Of a stretch of 10,852 nucleotides of DNA, positions 1 through 5,918 are shown piece after piece (position 1 is the first letter of the stretch; every line of letters starts with the position of its first letter). The position numbers and the translations under genes are program-made. This DNA is from DATJWY01 sp035500775 (GTDB lineage Bacteria; Pseudomonadota; Alphaproteobacteria; Acetobacterales; Acetobacteraceae): the NCBI GenBank assembly GCA_035500775.1, contig DATJWY010000024.1, positions 1 to 10,852 of the forward strand, in the 5' to 3' direction. The notes below the pieces were generated by a model, which made no database searches, had not been told where the DNA came from, and saw nothing but the letters and a program-made list of their open reading frames with translations.

Positions 1-54
1 CGGGGCTTTATCTTTGGAACGGGCACGCGCCCGAGGCTCGCACAAGCTCACCGC

Positions 55-90
55 TGCCGTCTCTGGCATTGGCCAATGCCAGAGACGGCA
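55..90. repeat. Perfect 36-bp palindrome
   Basis: Bases 55-72 are the exact reverse complement of bases 73-90, with the centre at TTGG|CCAA. As RNA this would fold into a stem of about 16 bp with a four-base loop on either strand. There is no T-run on either side, so it is not a textbook intrinsic terminator. It may help stop transcription of the permease operon, or be a REP-like element or protein site. The symmetry is directly visible; the role is inference. Confidence 0.85.
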
Positions 91-104
91 AACGACTTAC
101 AAGG

Positions 105-141
105 CTCCGCCTTTGGCGGGGTCCAGGGGCAGAGCCCCTGG
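105..141 (-). terminator. Double hairpin after the ABC permease operon
   Basis: Two adjacent hairpins directly follow the TAA stop of the last permease gene. The first is CCAGGGGC (123-130) with GCCCCTGG (134-141), an 8-bp stem with an AGA loop. The second is CTCCGCC (105-111) with GGCGGGG (115-121), including one G-T pair and a TTT loop. Neither has a clear T-tract on the minus strand, so termination strength is uncertain. From memory, similar GC-rich hairpins are common behind genes in Acetobacteraceae, but I could not check this. Confidence 0.5.
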
Positions 142-144
142 TCT

Positions 145-927
145 TTATCCGCCGCACCGGCGCACGATCCACCGCTCCACCACTCCGGCCGCGCCGTTGA
201 TCCCAAACCCGATAAGCCCGATCAGCAAAGTATCGAACACGACCTCGTCCATACGAAACTGGTCCCGCCCGTCGATGAGCGCGTTGCCGATGCCGGCTCC
301 GCTCTGCAACAGGTACTCGGCGCCGATCGTCCCGAGCCAGGCATAGATCAGGCCCAGGCGGAGCCCGGTGACGATTCCCGGCAGGGCCCCGGGCAGGATC
401 AGGCGACGCAGCCTCTGCCACGGACCAAGGCGGTAGAGTTGCGCCACTTCCTGATAGCCCGGTTCGATTCCCGCCGCGCCCCGTTCGGCATTGAGCAGCA
501 CCGGAAAGGCGGTAACCATCGCGACGAAGATCACCTTGCCCCACTCGCCGCTGCCGAACCACACCGAGATCAGGGGCACCCAGGCGAAGATGGCGACCTG
601 CCGGAGGGTGGCGAGCGAGGGGCTGAACAGACGCGCGACCACGCGCAGCCGTCCCATCGCCAGCCCCAGCGCCAGGGCGGGGATCGCGCCCAGGGCGAAG
701 CCGGCGAAATCGCGGCTCAGGCTGGCCTCCAGATCCGTCCACAGCGTCCCGTCCCGCAGCGCCGCGCCGCAAGCGACCAGAACCGCTTCCGGCGATGCCC
801 AGAACACCGGGTTCAGCAGATGGGCGCGCACGGCGAGATCCCAGGCAACCAGCAGCCAGAGCGGCAGCACCCAGCCCTTTCCGGGCTTCGCCCAGGCGCG
901 CCGGGCCGGCATGACCGCGCCGCTCAT
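145..927 (-). CDS. ABC transporter permease, SsuC/TauC type (second)
   Basis: Inner-membrane channel subunit (260 aa) of an importer of the nitrate/sulfonate/taurine class. Several hydrophobic helices are visible (about residues 17-36, 74-92, 109-123, 131-146, 189-204 and 230-250). A typical EAA-like cytoplasmic loop spans about 160-190 (VAQLYRLGPWQRLRRLILPG), where the ATPase would dock. The start is ATG at 927, because this overlaps the stop of the preceding permease gene as ATGA (924-927), the mark of translational coupling. An open frame continues upstream to 1233, but that part reads as frame-shifted coding sequence of the neighbour. It is the last gene of the three-gene operon and is followed by hairpins. 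No ATPase gene follows, so the nucleotide-binding partner must be encoded elsewhere. The substrate is not readable. Confidence 0.88.
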   Translation of the reverse strand: MSGAVMPARRAWAKPGKGWVLPLWLLVAWDLAVRAHLLNPVFWASPEAVLVACGAALRDGTLWTDLEASLSRDFAGFALGAIPALALGLAMGRLRVVARLFSPSLATLRQVAIFAWVPLISVWFGSGEWGKVIFVAMVTAFPVLLNAERGAAGIEPGYQEVAQLYRLGPWQRLRRLILPGALPGIVTGLRLGLIYAWLGTIGAEYLLQSGAGIGNALIDGRDQFRMDEVVFDTLLIGLIGFGINGAAGVVERWIVRRCGG

Positions 928-1742
928 GCGCCATAAAGGCGCCGGAGACGCGCCTCCACAAGGCTCAGCGTTTTGTCCATCGCATAGCCGGCCAGGCCGA
1001 TGACCGCGACAACGGCCAGCATCGTATCGAGCTGGAACAATTGGCGGCTCCAGACCACCAGATAGCCGAGCCCCTCGGTGGAGGCGAGCAACTCCACCAG
1101 GACGAGCGAGTTCCAGGCTTGGGTCAGGCCGTAGCGGAGGCCGGTGAAGACCGGCGGCAGGGTCGCCGGCACGATCAGCCTGCGCAGGGTCTGCCAGCGC
1201 GTGAACCGGTAGACCCGGGTCAGCTCCACCCATTTCGGCGGCACCGCGCGCACGCCATCCAGCGTGTTCAGGGCCACCGGCGTCAGCGTGGCCTTGGCGA
1301 TCAGCACGATCTTCATCGTCTCGCCCATGCCGAGCAGCAGCAGCAGCAGCGGCGCGAAGCCAAGCGTGGGGAATTGCGCGAAGGCCATGAAACCCGGGCG
1401 GACCAGCGCGCAGAACCCCGGCGAGAGTCCCATGGCGGCGCCGAGACCGATCCCGATCGTCGCCCCCAGGGCGAAACCCAGCCCGACCCGCCGCATGCTG
1501 ATTACAAGATTGCTGGCGAGATCTCCGCTGACCACCAGATCGCGCAGGCTCGCGAGCACATCCATGGGAGCCGGCAGGATCTGCGGAGGAATCAACTGCC
1601 GGCTCGTCGCGACATGCCAGGCCAGCAGCAGGAACGCGGGAACCACGATCTCCAGAGGCAGGCGACGGGGAGCGATGCGTCTTGGCCAGCGGGCGCGCGC
1701 GGCGACCAGGAAGGAAGGCGCGCTGACCGAATGCCCGCTCAT
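924..1742 (-). CDS. ABC transporter permease, SsuC/TauC type (first)
   Basis: Inner-membrane permease (272 aa) of the same importer. Hydrophobic segments lie at about residues 30-46, 85-105, 120-138, 143-160, 205-220 and 240-256. The EAA-like loop (about 172-205, core VELTRVYRFTRWQTLRRLIV) is closely related in pattern to that of the second permease, so the two probably form a heterodimer. The start is ATG at 1742, overlapping the stop of the binding-protein gene as ATGA (1739-1742); a longer open frame to 2051 is rejected for that reason. Two different permeases in one importer are less common than the SsuC/TauC homodimer arrangement. Family assignment is from pattern recognition; a nitrate, taurine, sulfonate or thiamine-precursor-like substrate would all fit. 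Confidence 0.88.
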   Translation of the reverse strand: MSGHSVSAPSFLVAARARWPRRIAPRRLPLEIVVPAFLLLAWHVATSRQLIPPQILPAPMDVLASLRDLVVSGDLASNLVISMRRVGLGFALGATIGIGLGAAMGLSPGFCALVRPGFMAFAQFPTLGFAPLLLLLLGMGETMKIVLIAKATLTPVALNTLDGVRAVPPKWVELTRVYRFTRWQTLRRLIVPATLPPVFTGLRYGLTQAWNSLVLVELLASTEGLGYLVVWSRQLFQLDTMLAVVAVIGLAGYAMDKTLSLVEARLRRLYGA

Positions 1743-2833
1743 GTGCGCTGGGTATTTCCGTCGGCGCCGTAGCGCGGCCAGTAGGTCTGCAGATTCAGCC
1801 TGGCCAGCGCCCGCTCCACCGGCTGTGGATCGATCCAGGCATCGACATCGACCGGGCGGCGTATCAGCCTGAACCGGAGCGAGTCCGCGACCGCGGCCCG
1901 GTAGCGGCCAATGGCATAGGCGTCCCAGACGGGGCTCAGGACCGGCGCCAGCGGCGCGCCGTCCAATTCGGCGTGGTAGGCTGAGAGCGGGTACCCGGAT
2001 CTGGCCCAAAGCTCGTACGCTGCCGCGCGGTTCGCCGGTTCGGAGCCCCAATGGGCCCCGTCCACCACCGCTTCCACCACGCGGTCCACCACCTCGGGAT
2101 GGGCCGCGGCGAAATCCTCGGTCACCAGGAGGCCGCTGATGGAAGCGAGGGCGGCGGATGCCGGGTCCGTGCTGTAGGCGTAGCGTATGAGTCCCCGCTG
2201 GCGCAGTTCCTCGCTGACGAAGGTGGTGAAGGCGGCATCGATCTGACCGGAAATCAGGGCGGCCTGGGACGTGGCCAGATCCATGTTGACTGTCCGGACA
2301 TCGTTCTCGGACAGGCCCACACTACCGAGCACCCGGGCCACGGCCAGTTGCAGCGCGGTCCCCTTGAAATCGGCGACCGTCTTGCCGCGCAGATCGCTCA
2401 GCGAGAGGATCGGGCTATCCTTCGGAACGGCGAGATGGAGCTGACCGCGAAGCTGGATCGGCGCCAGCAGGCGGGTGCGCAAGCCGGCCGAGCGCGCGAC
2501 CACCGAGGGCAGGTCCCCATGATAGAGAAAATCGAGACGGCCGGCGGCGAGGGTCTCGGTGAGCAGCGGTCCGCCGTTGAAGAAGGACCATTCGATCTGG
2601 GTTCCGGGCAGGCGCTGCGCCACCAGGCCCCGCACATGGGCGATCGCCAGGGTCGTTAGCGGGCAATAGGGCCGGCCGCCGAGGCCCGTGGCCGCGAAGC
2701 CAATCCGGATCGTGTCCGGTGGCGCGGCACGGGCGCGGCGCAATGGCAGGCTCAGAAGCGCTGGCAGCGCGAGCGTGGACAGAACGGTCCGCCGGCCGGG
2801 CAACGTCCGGAAGGGTGGGGAAGGGAGGTTCAC
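1739..2833 (-). CDS. ABC transporter substrate-binding protein, SsuA/TauA/NrtA-like
   Basis: Periplasmic solute-binding protein (364 aa) that would capture the substrate for the two permeases. The N-terminus has Arg14-Arg15, a hydrophobic stretch (about 17-30) and a likely signal-peptidase site after ARA (residue 36). The twin arginine is suggestive of Tat export but the motif is imperfect. The mature protein starts with a typical beta strand (DTIRIGF) and has the SsuA/NMT1-like two-lobe pattern, including LSDLRGKTVADFKGTA around 145-160. The start is GTG at 2833, with AGGAG seven bases upstream; no better in-frame start exists. It is first in the operon. Its likely promoter is at 2859-2887. 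An aliphatic sulfonate or sulfate ester is the favoured ligand because of the TauD and flavin monooxygenase genes nearby, but this is inference. Confidence 0.85.
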   Translation of the reverse strand: MNLPSPPFRTLPGRRTVLSTLALPALLSLPLRRARAAPPDTIRIGFAATGLGGRPYCPLTTLAIAHVRGLVAQRLPGTQIEWSFFNGGPLLTETLAAGRLDFLYHGDLPSVVARSAGLRTRLLAPIQLRGQLHLAVPKDSPILSLSDLRGKTVADFKGTALQLAVARVLGSVGLSENDVRTVNMDLATSQAALISGQIDAAFTTFVSEELRQRGLIRYAYSTDPASAALASISGLLVTEDFAAAHPEVVDRVVEAVVDGAHWGSEPANRAAAYELWARSGYPLSAYHAELDGAPLAPVLSPVWDAYAIGRYRAAVADSLRFRLIRRPVDVDAWIDPQPVERALARLNLQTYWPRYGADGNTQRT

Positions 2834-3156
2834 CGCTGTCTCCTGTCTATTCCATGAAAATACATTATTTTATAGTGACAACGTCAAAAAACAACGTTCG
2901 TCGCACGCAAACCACAAACTGCCATCTGTGCGGTGTTGGTATGCCGCCATCCCCCCTCCGTGAGCCGCCAAGGGATGGGCTAACGATGTTAATTACGATT
3001 TTCGTATGCACAAGCTAAAAATTGCACTCATAATTCGTATTAACGGGGTTCCACTCTTTATATCCGTAGTCTAGCCTCCCCTGAGGTGGCGGCGGAAGGC
3101 ACCCGGTACGACAACCGGGACGGCATGCCGGCCGAGTTGAGCCTGAGGAGGCAAAC
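2834..3156. other. Divergent intergenic control region
   Basis: AT-rich stretch (mainly 2855-3060) between the minus-strand ABC operon and the plus-strand TonB operon. It contains the ABC promoter, a 13-bp symmetrical site TACGA-TTT-TCGTA (2994-3006), and a near-inverted pair GTTAATTACGA (2988-2998) and TCGTATTAAC (3035-3044). A CATAAT element (3029-3034) could be a -10 for the TonB operon, but no convincing -35 goes with it. From 3074 the sequence becomes GC-rich and can fold (CCTC 3075-3078 with GAGG 3083-3086; CCCGGT 3102-3107 with ACCGGG 3114-3119), as expected of a structured mRNA leader. No gene is supported. Confidence 0.55.
2859..2887 (-). promoter_or_regulatory. Candidate promoter of the ABC transporter operon
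   Basis: On the minus strand, TTGACG (2887-2882) and TGTATT (2864-2859) are separated by 17 bases, giving a predicted start near 2852 and a short leader before GTG 2833. The -35 box is good; the -10 matches 4 of 6. A perfect small palindrome, TGAC-AAC-GTCA (2876-2886), covers the -35. A direct repeat ACAACGT occurs at 2878-2884 and 2891-2897, 13 bases apart. Both are plausible regulator sites. Confidence 0.45.
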
Positions 3157-3306
3157 GTGGAGCTTATCGGTGACAGGGGCGGCGGCAAGCGCATCGCCTT
3201 GCCGGCAAACAGGCGACGTCGCAGCGGGAAATCGCCGGGGGCATCCGGCGCTGAGAAGCGACCGGGCCACCCTATGAGCCACGGGCGCCGCGGAGACGCG
3301 CGATGA
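3157..3306 (+). CDS. Candidate small leader protein upstream of tonB (49 aa)
   Basis: A 49-codon frame begins with GTG at 3157 and ends with TGA at 3304-3306, overlapping the tonB ATG (3303) as ATGA. It is preceded by one of the best ribosome sites in the window, GAGGAGG (3145-3151), five bases before the GTG. Third positions are mostly G or C (about three quarters), as in neighbouring genes. The product would be very basic, with RRRR near residue 19-22, and has no recognisable domain; it does not look like HemP. It may be a real small protein, a translated leader that couples to tonB, or a chance frame behind an otherwise unexplained Shine-Dalgarno sequence. The GTG start and overlap geometry are seen; function is unknown. 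Confidence 0.4.
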   Translation: MELIGDRGGGKRIALPANRRRRSGKSPGASGAEKRPGHPMSHGRRGDAR

Positions 3307-3947
3307 CGACCTATATCGATCAGGACCGCCCCGCCCTGGGCAGGCTTCTTGGTCTTGGCACGGTCGTGCTGCTGCACGGGGTGCTGATCTATGCCCTGGT
3401 CAATGGCCTCGGCCAGCGCCTCGTGCAGAAGATCAGCGCGCCGATCGAAACCCGGATCATTCAGGAGGTGAAACCACCGCCGCCCGAGGCCGCGCCGCCG
3501 CCGCCTCCCCTGGCCGCGGCGCCGCCGCCCTATATCCCGCCGCCGGAAATCCAGGTGCAGCAGCCCCCGCCGCAGCATGCCGTGACCGCCTTCACCCATG
3601 CCGCACCGCCGGCCCCGGTGGCCTTCCGGCCGGCGCAGCCGGCCCCCGTCGCCGCGGCGATTCCGGACCATGCCTTCTCCGCCCGCGCCATCAGCGGCGG
3701 CACCCCGGCATACCCGGAAGACTACGCCGACACGCCGCGCCCAGGCAGCGTGACGGTGAGTTGCGTGATCGAAACCGATGGCCGGCCCGATCAGTGCCGG
3801 GTGCTGAGCACCGAGGGCGGCGCCGCTTTCGCCAGGGCAACGATGCGTTGGCTGAACAGCGGCGAGGTTCGCTACAGCCCGGCTGTCCATAACGGACAGG
3901 CCGTGCGCGAGGAGCACACATGGGTTGTGCAGTTCGAGGCTGAGTGA
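3303..3947 (+). CDS. tonB: TonB-family energy transducer
   Basis: Transmits the proton-motive force from ExbB-ExbD in the inner membrane to TonB-dependent receptors in the outer membrane. The 214 residues show the classic order: a short cytoplasmic tail, one membrane anchor (about 15-34, with His25 in the position of the conserved TonB transmembrane His), a Pro-rich periplasmic spacer (about 57-118, runs of PPPP), and a C-terminal TonB domain (about 130-214, with GSVTVSCVIETDGRPDQCRV). Two Cys residues (154 and 165) in this domain could form a disulfide. The start is ATG at 3303, with GGAGA (3292-3296) six bases upstream. It heads the operon tonB-exbB-exbD-exbD-TPR. No TonB-dependent receptor gene lies in the window. 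Confidence 0.92.
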   Translation: MTTYIDQDRPALGRLLGLGTVVLLHGVLIYALVNGLGQRLVQKISAPIETRIIQEVKPPPPEAAPPPPPLAAAPPPYIPPPEIQVQQPPPQHAVTAFTHAAPPAPVAFRPAQPAPVAAAIPDHAFSARAISGGTPAYPEDYADTPRPGSVTVSCVIETDGRPDQCRVLSTEGGAAFARATMRWLNSGEVRYSPAVHNGQAVREEHTWVVQFEAE

Positions 3948-4030
3948 TCACGGCGTGGGTCCACGGGCCCGCGCGCAGAGATGGCAGGCGCCATGCCCCC
4001 CCCGGGGCGCGGGCGTCGACAGGAGGATTT

Positions 4031-5035
4031 ATGAGCCAGACCCATCGCTTACCGGCCTACACGGCCTCCATCACCCTCGGCCTCGGCCTGCTCGTCGCGC
4101 CGACGGTCCATGCCCAGAGCGGAGCGTCCGCACCGCAGTCTCCGGCTTCCGTGCTCGCCGCCCCGGCGCCGGTCGCCCCAGCGCCGGACGCGCCCGCTCC
4201 GATCGCTCCGATCGCTCCGATCGCGCCGGTGGCCGCCGCGCCGGCTCCCGGCCCCTCCGCCGCACCCGCGGCCTCCGCGGCACCGGACAGCACCGCGCCG
4301 GATGCCGGCACCGAAACAGTGCAAAACCCCTACAGCCTCGGCGCGCTCTGGAAGAACGGCGACTTCGTCGCCCGCGGAACACTGCTCATCCTGGCTGCCA
4401 TGTCGTTCGGCACCTGGTACATCTTCTTCACCAAGCTGTGGGAGCAATCCCGGCTCTTCGCCGCCGCGAATGCCGTGCGGCGCGATTTCTGGAAAACGGC
4501 CTCGATCAAGGATGGCTCGGAGCGCCTGAAATCTTCGAGCCCGTTCCGCTATATCGCCGAAACCGGCCTTTCGGCGAGCGAGCATCACGAAGGCACCCTG
4601 ACGGAATCGATCGACCGGCATACCTGGATCACGCTCTCGGTGCAGCGCGCCGTCGATGCCATCAGCAGCAAGCTGCAAGGTGGCCTGGCCTTCCTCGGCA
4701 CGGTCGGCTCGACGGCGCCCTTCGTCGGCCTGTTCGGCACCGTCTGGGGCATTTATCACGCCCTGACCGCGATCGGCATCGCCGGGCAGGCGAGCATCGA
4801 CAAGGTGGCCGGCCCGGTCGGCGAGGCGCTCATCATGACCGCCATCGGCCTCGCCACCGCGGTGCCGGCAGTGCTGGGTTATAACTGGCTTGTCCGCCGC
4901 AATAAGGTCGCCATGGAGCGGGTGCGCAATTTCTCCGCCGACCTGCATTCCGTGCTGCTTTCCGGTGGCCGCGTCCCGACCCTCAAGAGCGTGACGTCCG
5001 GGAAGCAGCCCGCCTCCGTCGTCCAGGTCGCGTGA
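4031..5035 (+). CDS. exbB: ExbB proton-channel subunit with Pro/Ala-rich N-terminal extension
   Basis: MotA/TolQ/ExbB-type inner-membrane protein (334 aa) that forms the pentameric channel core energising TonB. A signal peptide (residues 1-28, cleavage after VHA) is followed by an Ala/Pro-rich periplasmic linker (about 30-95). Then come three membrane segments: about 115-135, 217-242 and 264-287. The conserved channel signature LGTVGSTAPFVGLFGTVWGI is at about 222-241. The start is ATG at 4031, preceded by AGGAGG (4021-4026); the in-frame GTG at 3944 is rejected because it would place a polar stretch before the signal peptide. The 83-base gap after tonB carries a run of eight C (3996-4003). 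The linker contains a 9-bp tandem DNA repeat (4196-4222). Other genes of the operon follow with gaps of 3-12 bases. Confidence 0.94.
   Translation: MSQTHRLPAYTASITLGLGLLVAPTVHAQSGASAPQSPASVLAAPAPVAPAPDAPAPIAPIAPIAPVAAAPAPGPSAAPAASAAPDSTAPDAGTETVQNPYSLGALWKNGDFVARGTLLILAAMSFGTWYIFFTKLWEQSRLFAAANAVRRDFWKTASIKDGSERLKSSSPFRYIAETGLSASEHHEGTLTESIDRHTWITLSVQRAVDAISSKLQGGLAFLGTVGSTAPFVGLFGTVWGIYHALTAIGIAGQASIDKVAGPVGEALIMTAIGLATAVPAVLGYNWLVRRNKVAMERVRNFSADLHSVLLSGGRVPTLKSVTSGKQPASVVQVA
4196..4222 (+). repeat. Three tandem copies of a 9-bp repeat inside exbB
   Basis: The unit GCTCCGATC occurs three times without a mismatch (4196-4204, 4205-4213, 4214-4222), followed by a degraded fourth start (GCGCCG). 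It encodes Ala-Pro-Ile repeats in the periplasmic linker of ExbB, so copy number could change by slippage without shifting the frame. Confidence 0.9.
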
Positions 5036-5039
5036 CGCC

Positions 5040-5474
5040 ATGGCGATGAATGTCGGCCCCGCCAGCGGCGGGGATGAGGACGAGGTGTTATCGGCGATTA
5101 ACACCACGCCGCTGGTCGATGTCATGCTGGTGCTGCTGATCATCTTCCTGATCACCGTACCGGTGGTGACGCATACGGTGCCGGTTTCCCTGCCCAAGGA
5201 GGTCAACCAGCCGACGCAGACCACGCCACAGAACATCACCGTCGCGGTTGACCGCGACGGTGACATCTACTGGAACGCGGAAGCGCTGCCCGACATCGCC
5301 GCGCTCATGACGCGCCTCAGGAAGATCGCGGTCCTGACGCCACAACCGGAAGTGCATATCCGGGGCGATCAGAACGGGCGCTACGAGCCCATCGGACGGG
5401 TGGTGCTCGCGTTGCAGCGCGCCGGCATCGCCAAGGTCGCTTTCATCACGGAACCGCCGCCGCACGGTGGCTGA
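5040..5474 (+). CDS. exbD: ExbD/TolR biopolymer transport protein, copy 1
   Basis: Single-pass inner-membrane protein (144 aa) that sits inside the ExbB pentamer and carries the proton-binding Asp. The N-terminal cytoplasmic part ends in the signature NTTPLVDVMLVLLIIFL; Asp27 corresponds to the essential ExbD transmembrane Asp. The periplasmic domain (about 50-144) contains the family pattern PEVHIRGD near 103-110 and GRVVLALQRAGIAKVAFIT at the end. It begins four bases after the exbB stop, with no strong ribosome site of its own, so translation is probably coupled. It is clearly different from the second ExbD outside the membrane segment, so the two are paralogues with probably distinct roles rather than a recent duplicate. 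Confidence 0.94.
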   Translation: MAMNVGPASGGDEDEVLSAINTTPLVDVMLVLLIIFLITVPVVTHTVPVSLPKEVNQPTQTTPQNITVAVDRDGDIYWNAEALPDIAALMTRLRKIAVLTPQPEVHIRGDQNGRYEPIGRVVLALQRAGIAKVAFITEPPPHGG

Positions 5475-5486
5475 AGGATCAACGCC

Positions 5487-5915
5487 ATGGCGATCACCGT
5501 ACCCTCCGCGCAAAGCGACGACGACGTACTGGTGGACATTAACACGACGCCGCTGATCGACGTGATGCTCGTGCTGCTGATCATGCTCATCATCACCATC
5601 CCGATCCAGACCCATGCGGTGAAGTTGGACATGCCGGCGGGCAACGTGCCACCGGCGGCGCCGCCACCTGTTGTCACGCTCGATGTCGATTTTGACGGAA
5701 GCCTGTCCTGGAACGGTCAGGCGATCGGCAGCGAGGCCGAATTGCAGCAGCGCCTGCGTGGTGCGGTCACGCAGGCGGACCAGCCGGAGGTGCATATCCG
5801 CCCGAACAAACTCGCCACCTATCGCTATGTCGCGCACGTTCTGGCCGACGCGCAGCGCCTGGGCGTGAAGAAGCTGGGGCTGGTGGGCAACGAGCAATTC
5901 ACAGACGGGAACTGA
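5487..5915 (+). CDS. exbD: ExbD/TolR biopolymer transport protein, copy 2
   Basis: Second ExbD paralogue (142 aa) of the operon. It has the same architecture: a short acidic cytoplasmic segment (DDDV at 11-14), the signature NTTPLIDVMLVLLIMLIIT with Asp25 as the proton-relay residue, a PPAAPPP linker (about 55-61), and a periplasmic domain with PEVHIRPN near 100-107. The start is ATG at 5487, with AAGGA about nine bases upstream. The gap to the first exbD is 12 bases. Tandem exbD genes are known in some Gram-negative TonB loci, for example in Xanthomonas, where the second copy is needed only for certain receptors. Whether that division of labour holds here is inference. Confidence 0.94.
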   Translation: MAITVPSAQSDDDVLVDINTTPLIDVMLVLLIMLIITIPIQTHAVKLDMPAGNVPPAAPPPVVTLDVDFDGSLSWNGQAIGSEAELQQRLRGAVTQADQPEVHIRPNKLATYRYVAHVLADAQRLGVKKLGLVGNEQFTDGN

Positions 5916-5918
5916 ACG

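Larger units (their letters stand above)
1..144. other. Gene-free left edge with hairpins
   Basis: No coding region can be supported here. The stretch lies just past the end of the minus-strand ABC permease operon. It holds a small hairpin (CGGGC 20-24 pairing with GCCCG 29-33), the long palindrome at 55-90 and two GC-rich hairpins (105-121 and 123-141), listed separately. The long open frames that cross into it are non-coding by-products of high GC content. Confidence 0.6.

Noticed and set aside
8..961. Long minus-strand open frame of 317 codons across the permease gene
   Set aside because: It lies in another frame of a clear SsuC-type permease and its translation is Arg/Gly-rich without membrane helices or any domain.
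928..1233. N-terminal extension of the second permease to 1233
   Set aside because: The extension is the shifted frame of the first permease; the ATGA overlap at 924-927 and the family N-terminus support ATG 927.
1743..2051. N-terminal extension of the first permease to 2051
   Set aside because: It overlaps the binding-protein gene in a shifted frame and reads as low-complexity Arg/Gly/Ala; the ATGA overlap at 1739-1742 decides the start.
3060..3156. Cobalamin or other known riboswitch upstream of tonB
   Set aside because: I looked for the B12 box and for TPP, SAM and fluoride core motifs and found none; only generic hairpins are visible.
3015..3917. 300-codon minus-strand frame opposite tonB
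   Set aside because: Its translation is His/Arg/Gly-rich antisense of the Pro-rich tonB sequence, with no domain.
4049..5266. 405-codon minus-strand frame opposite exbB
   Set aside because: Antisense of a confident ExbB gene; composition is typical of GC-rich antisense frames.
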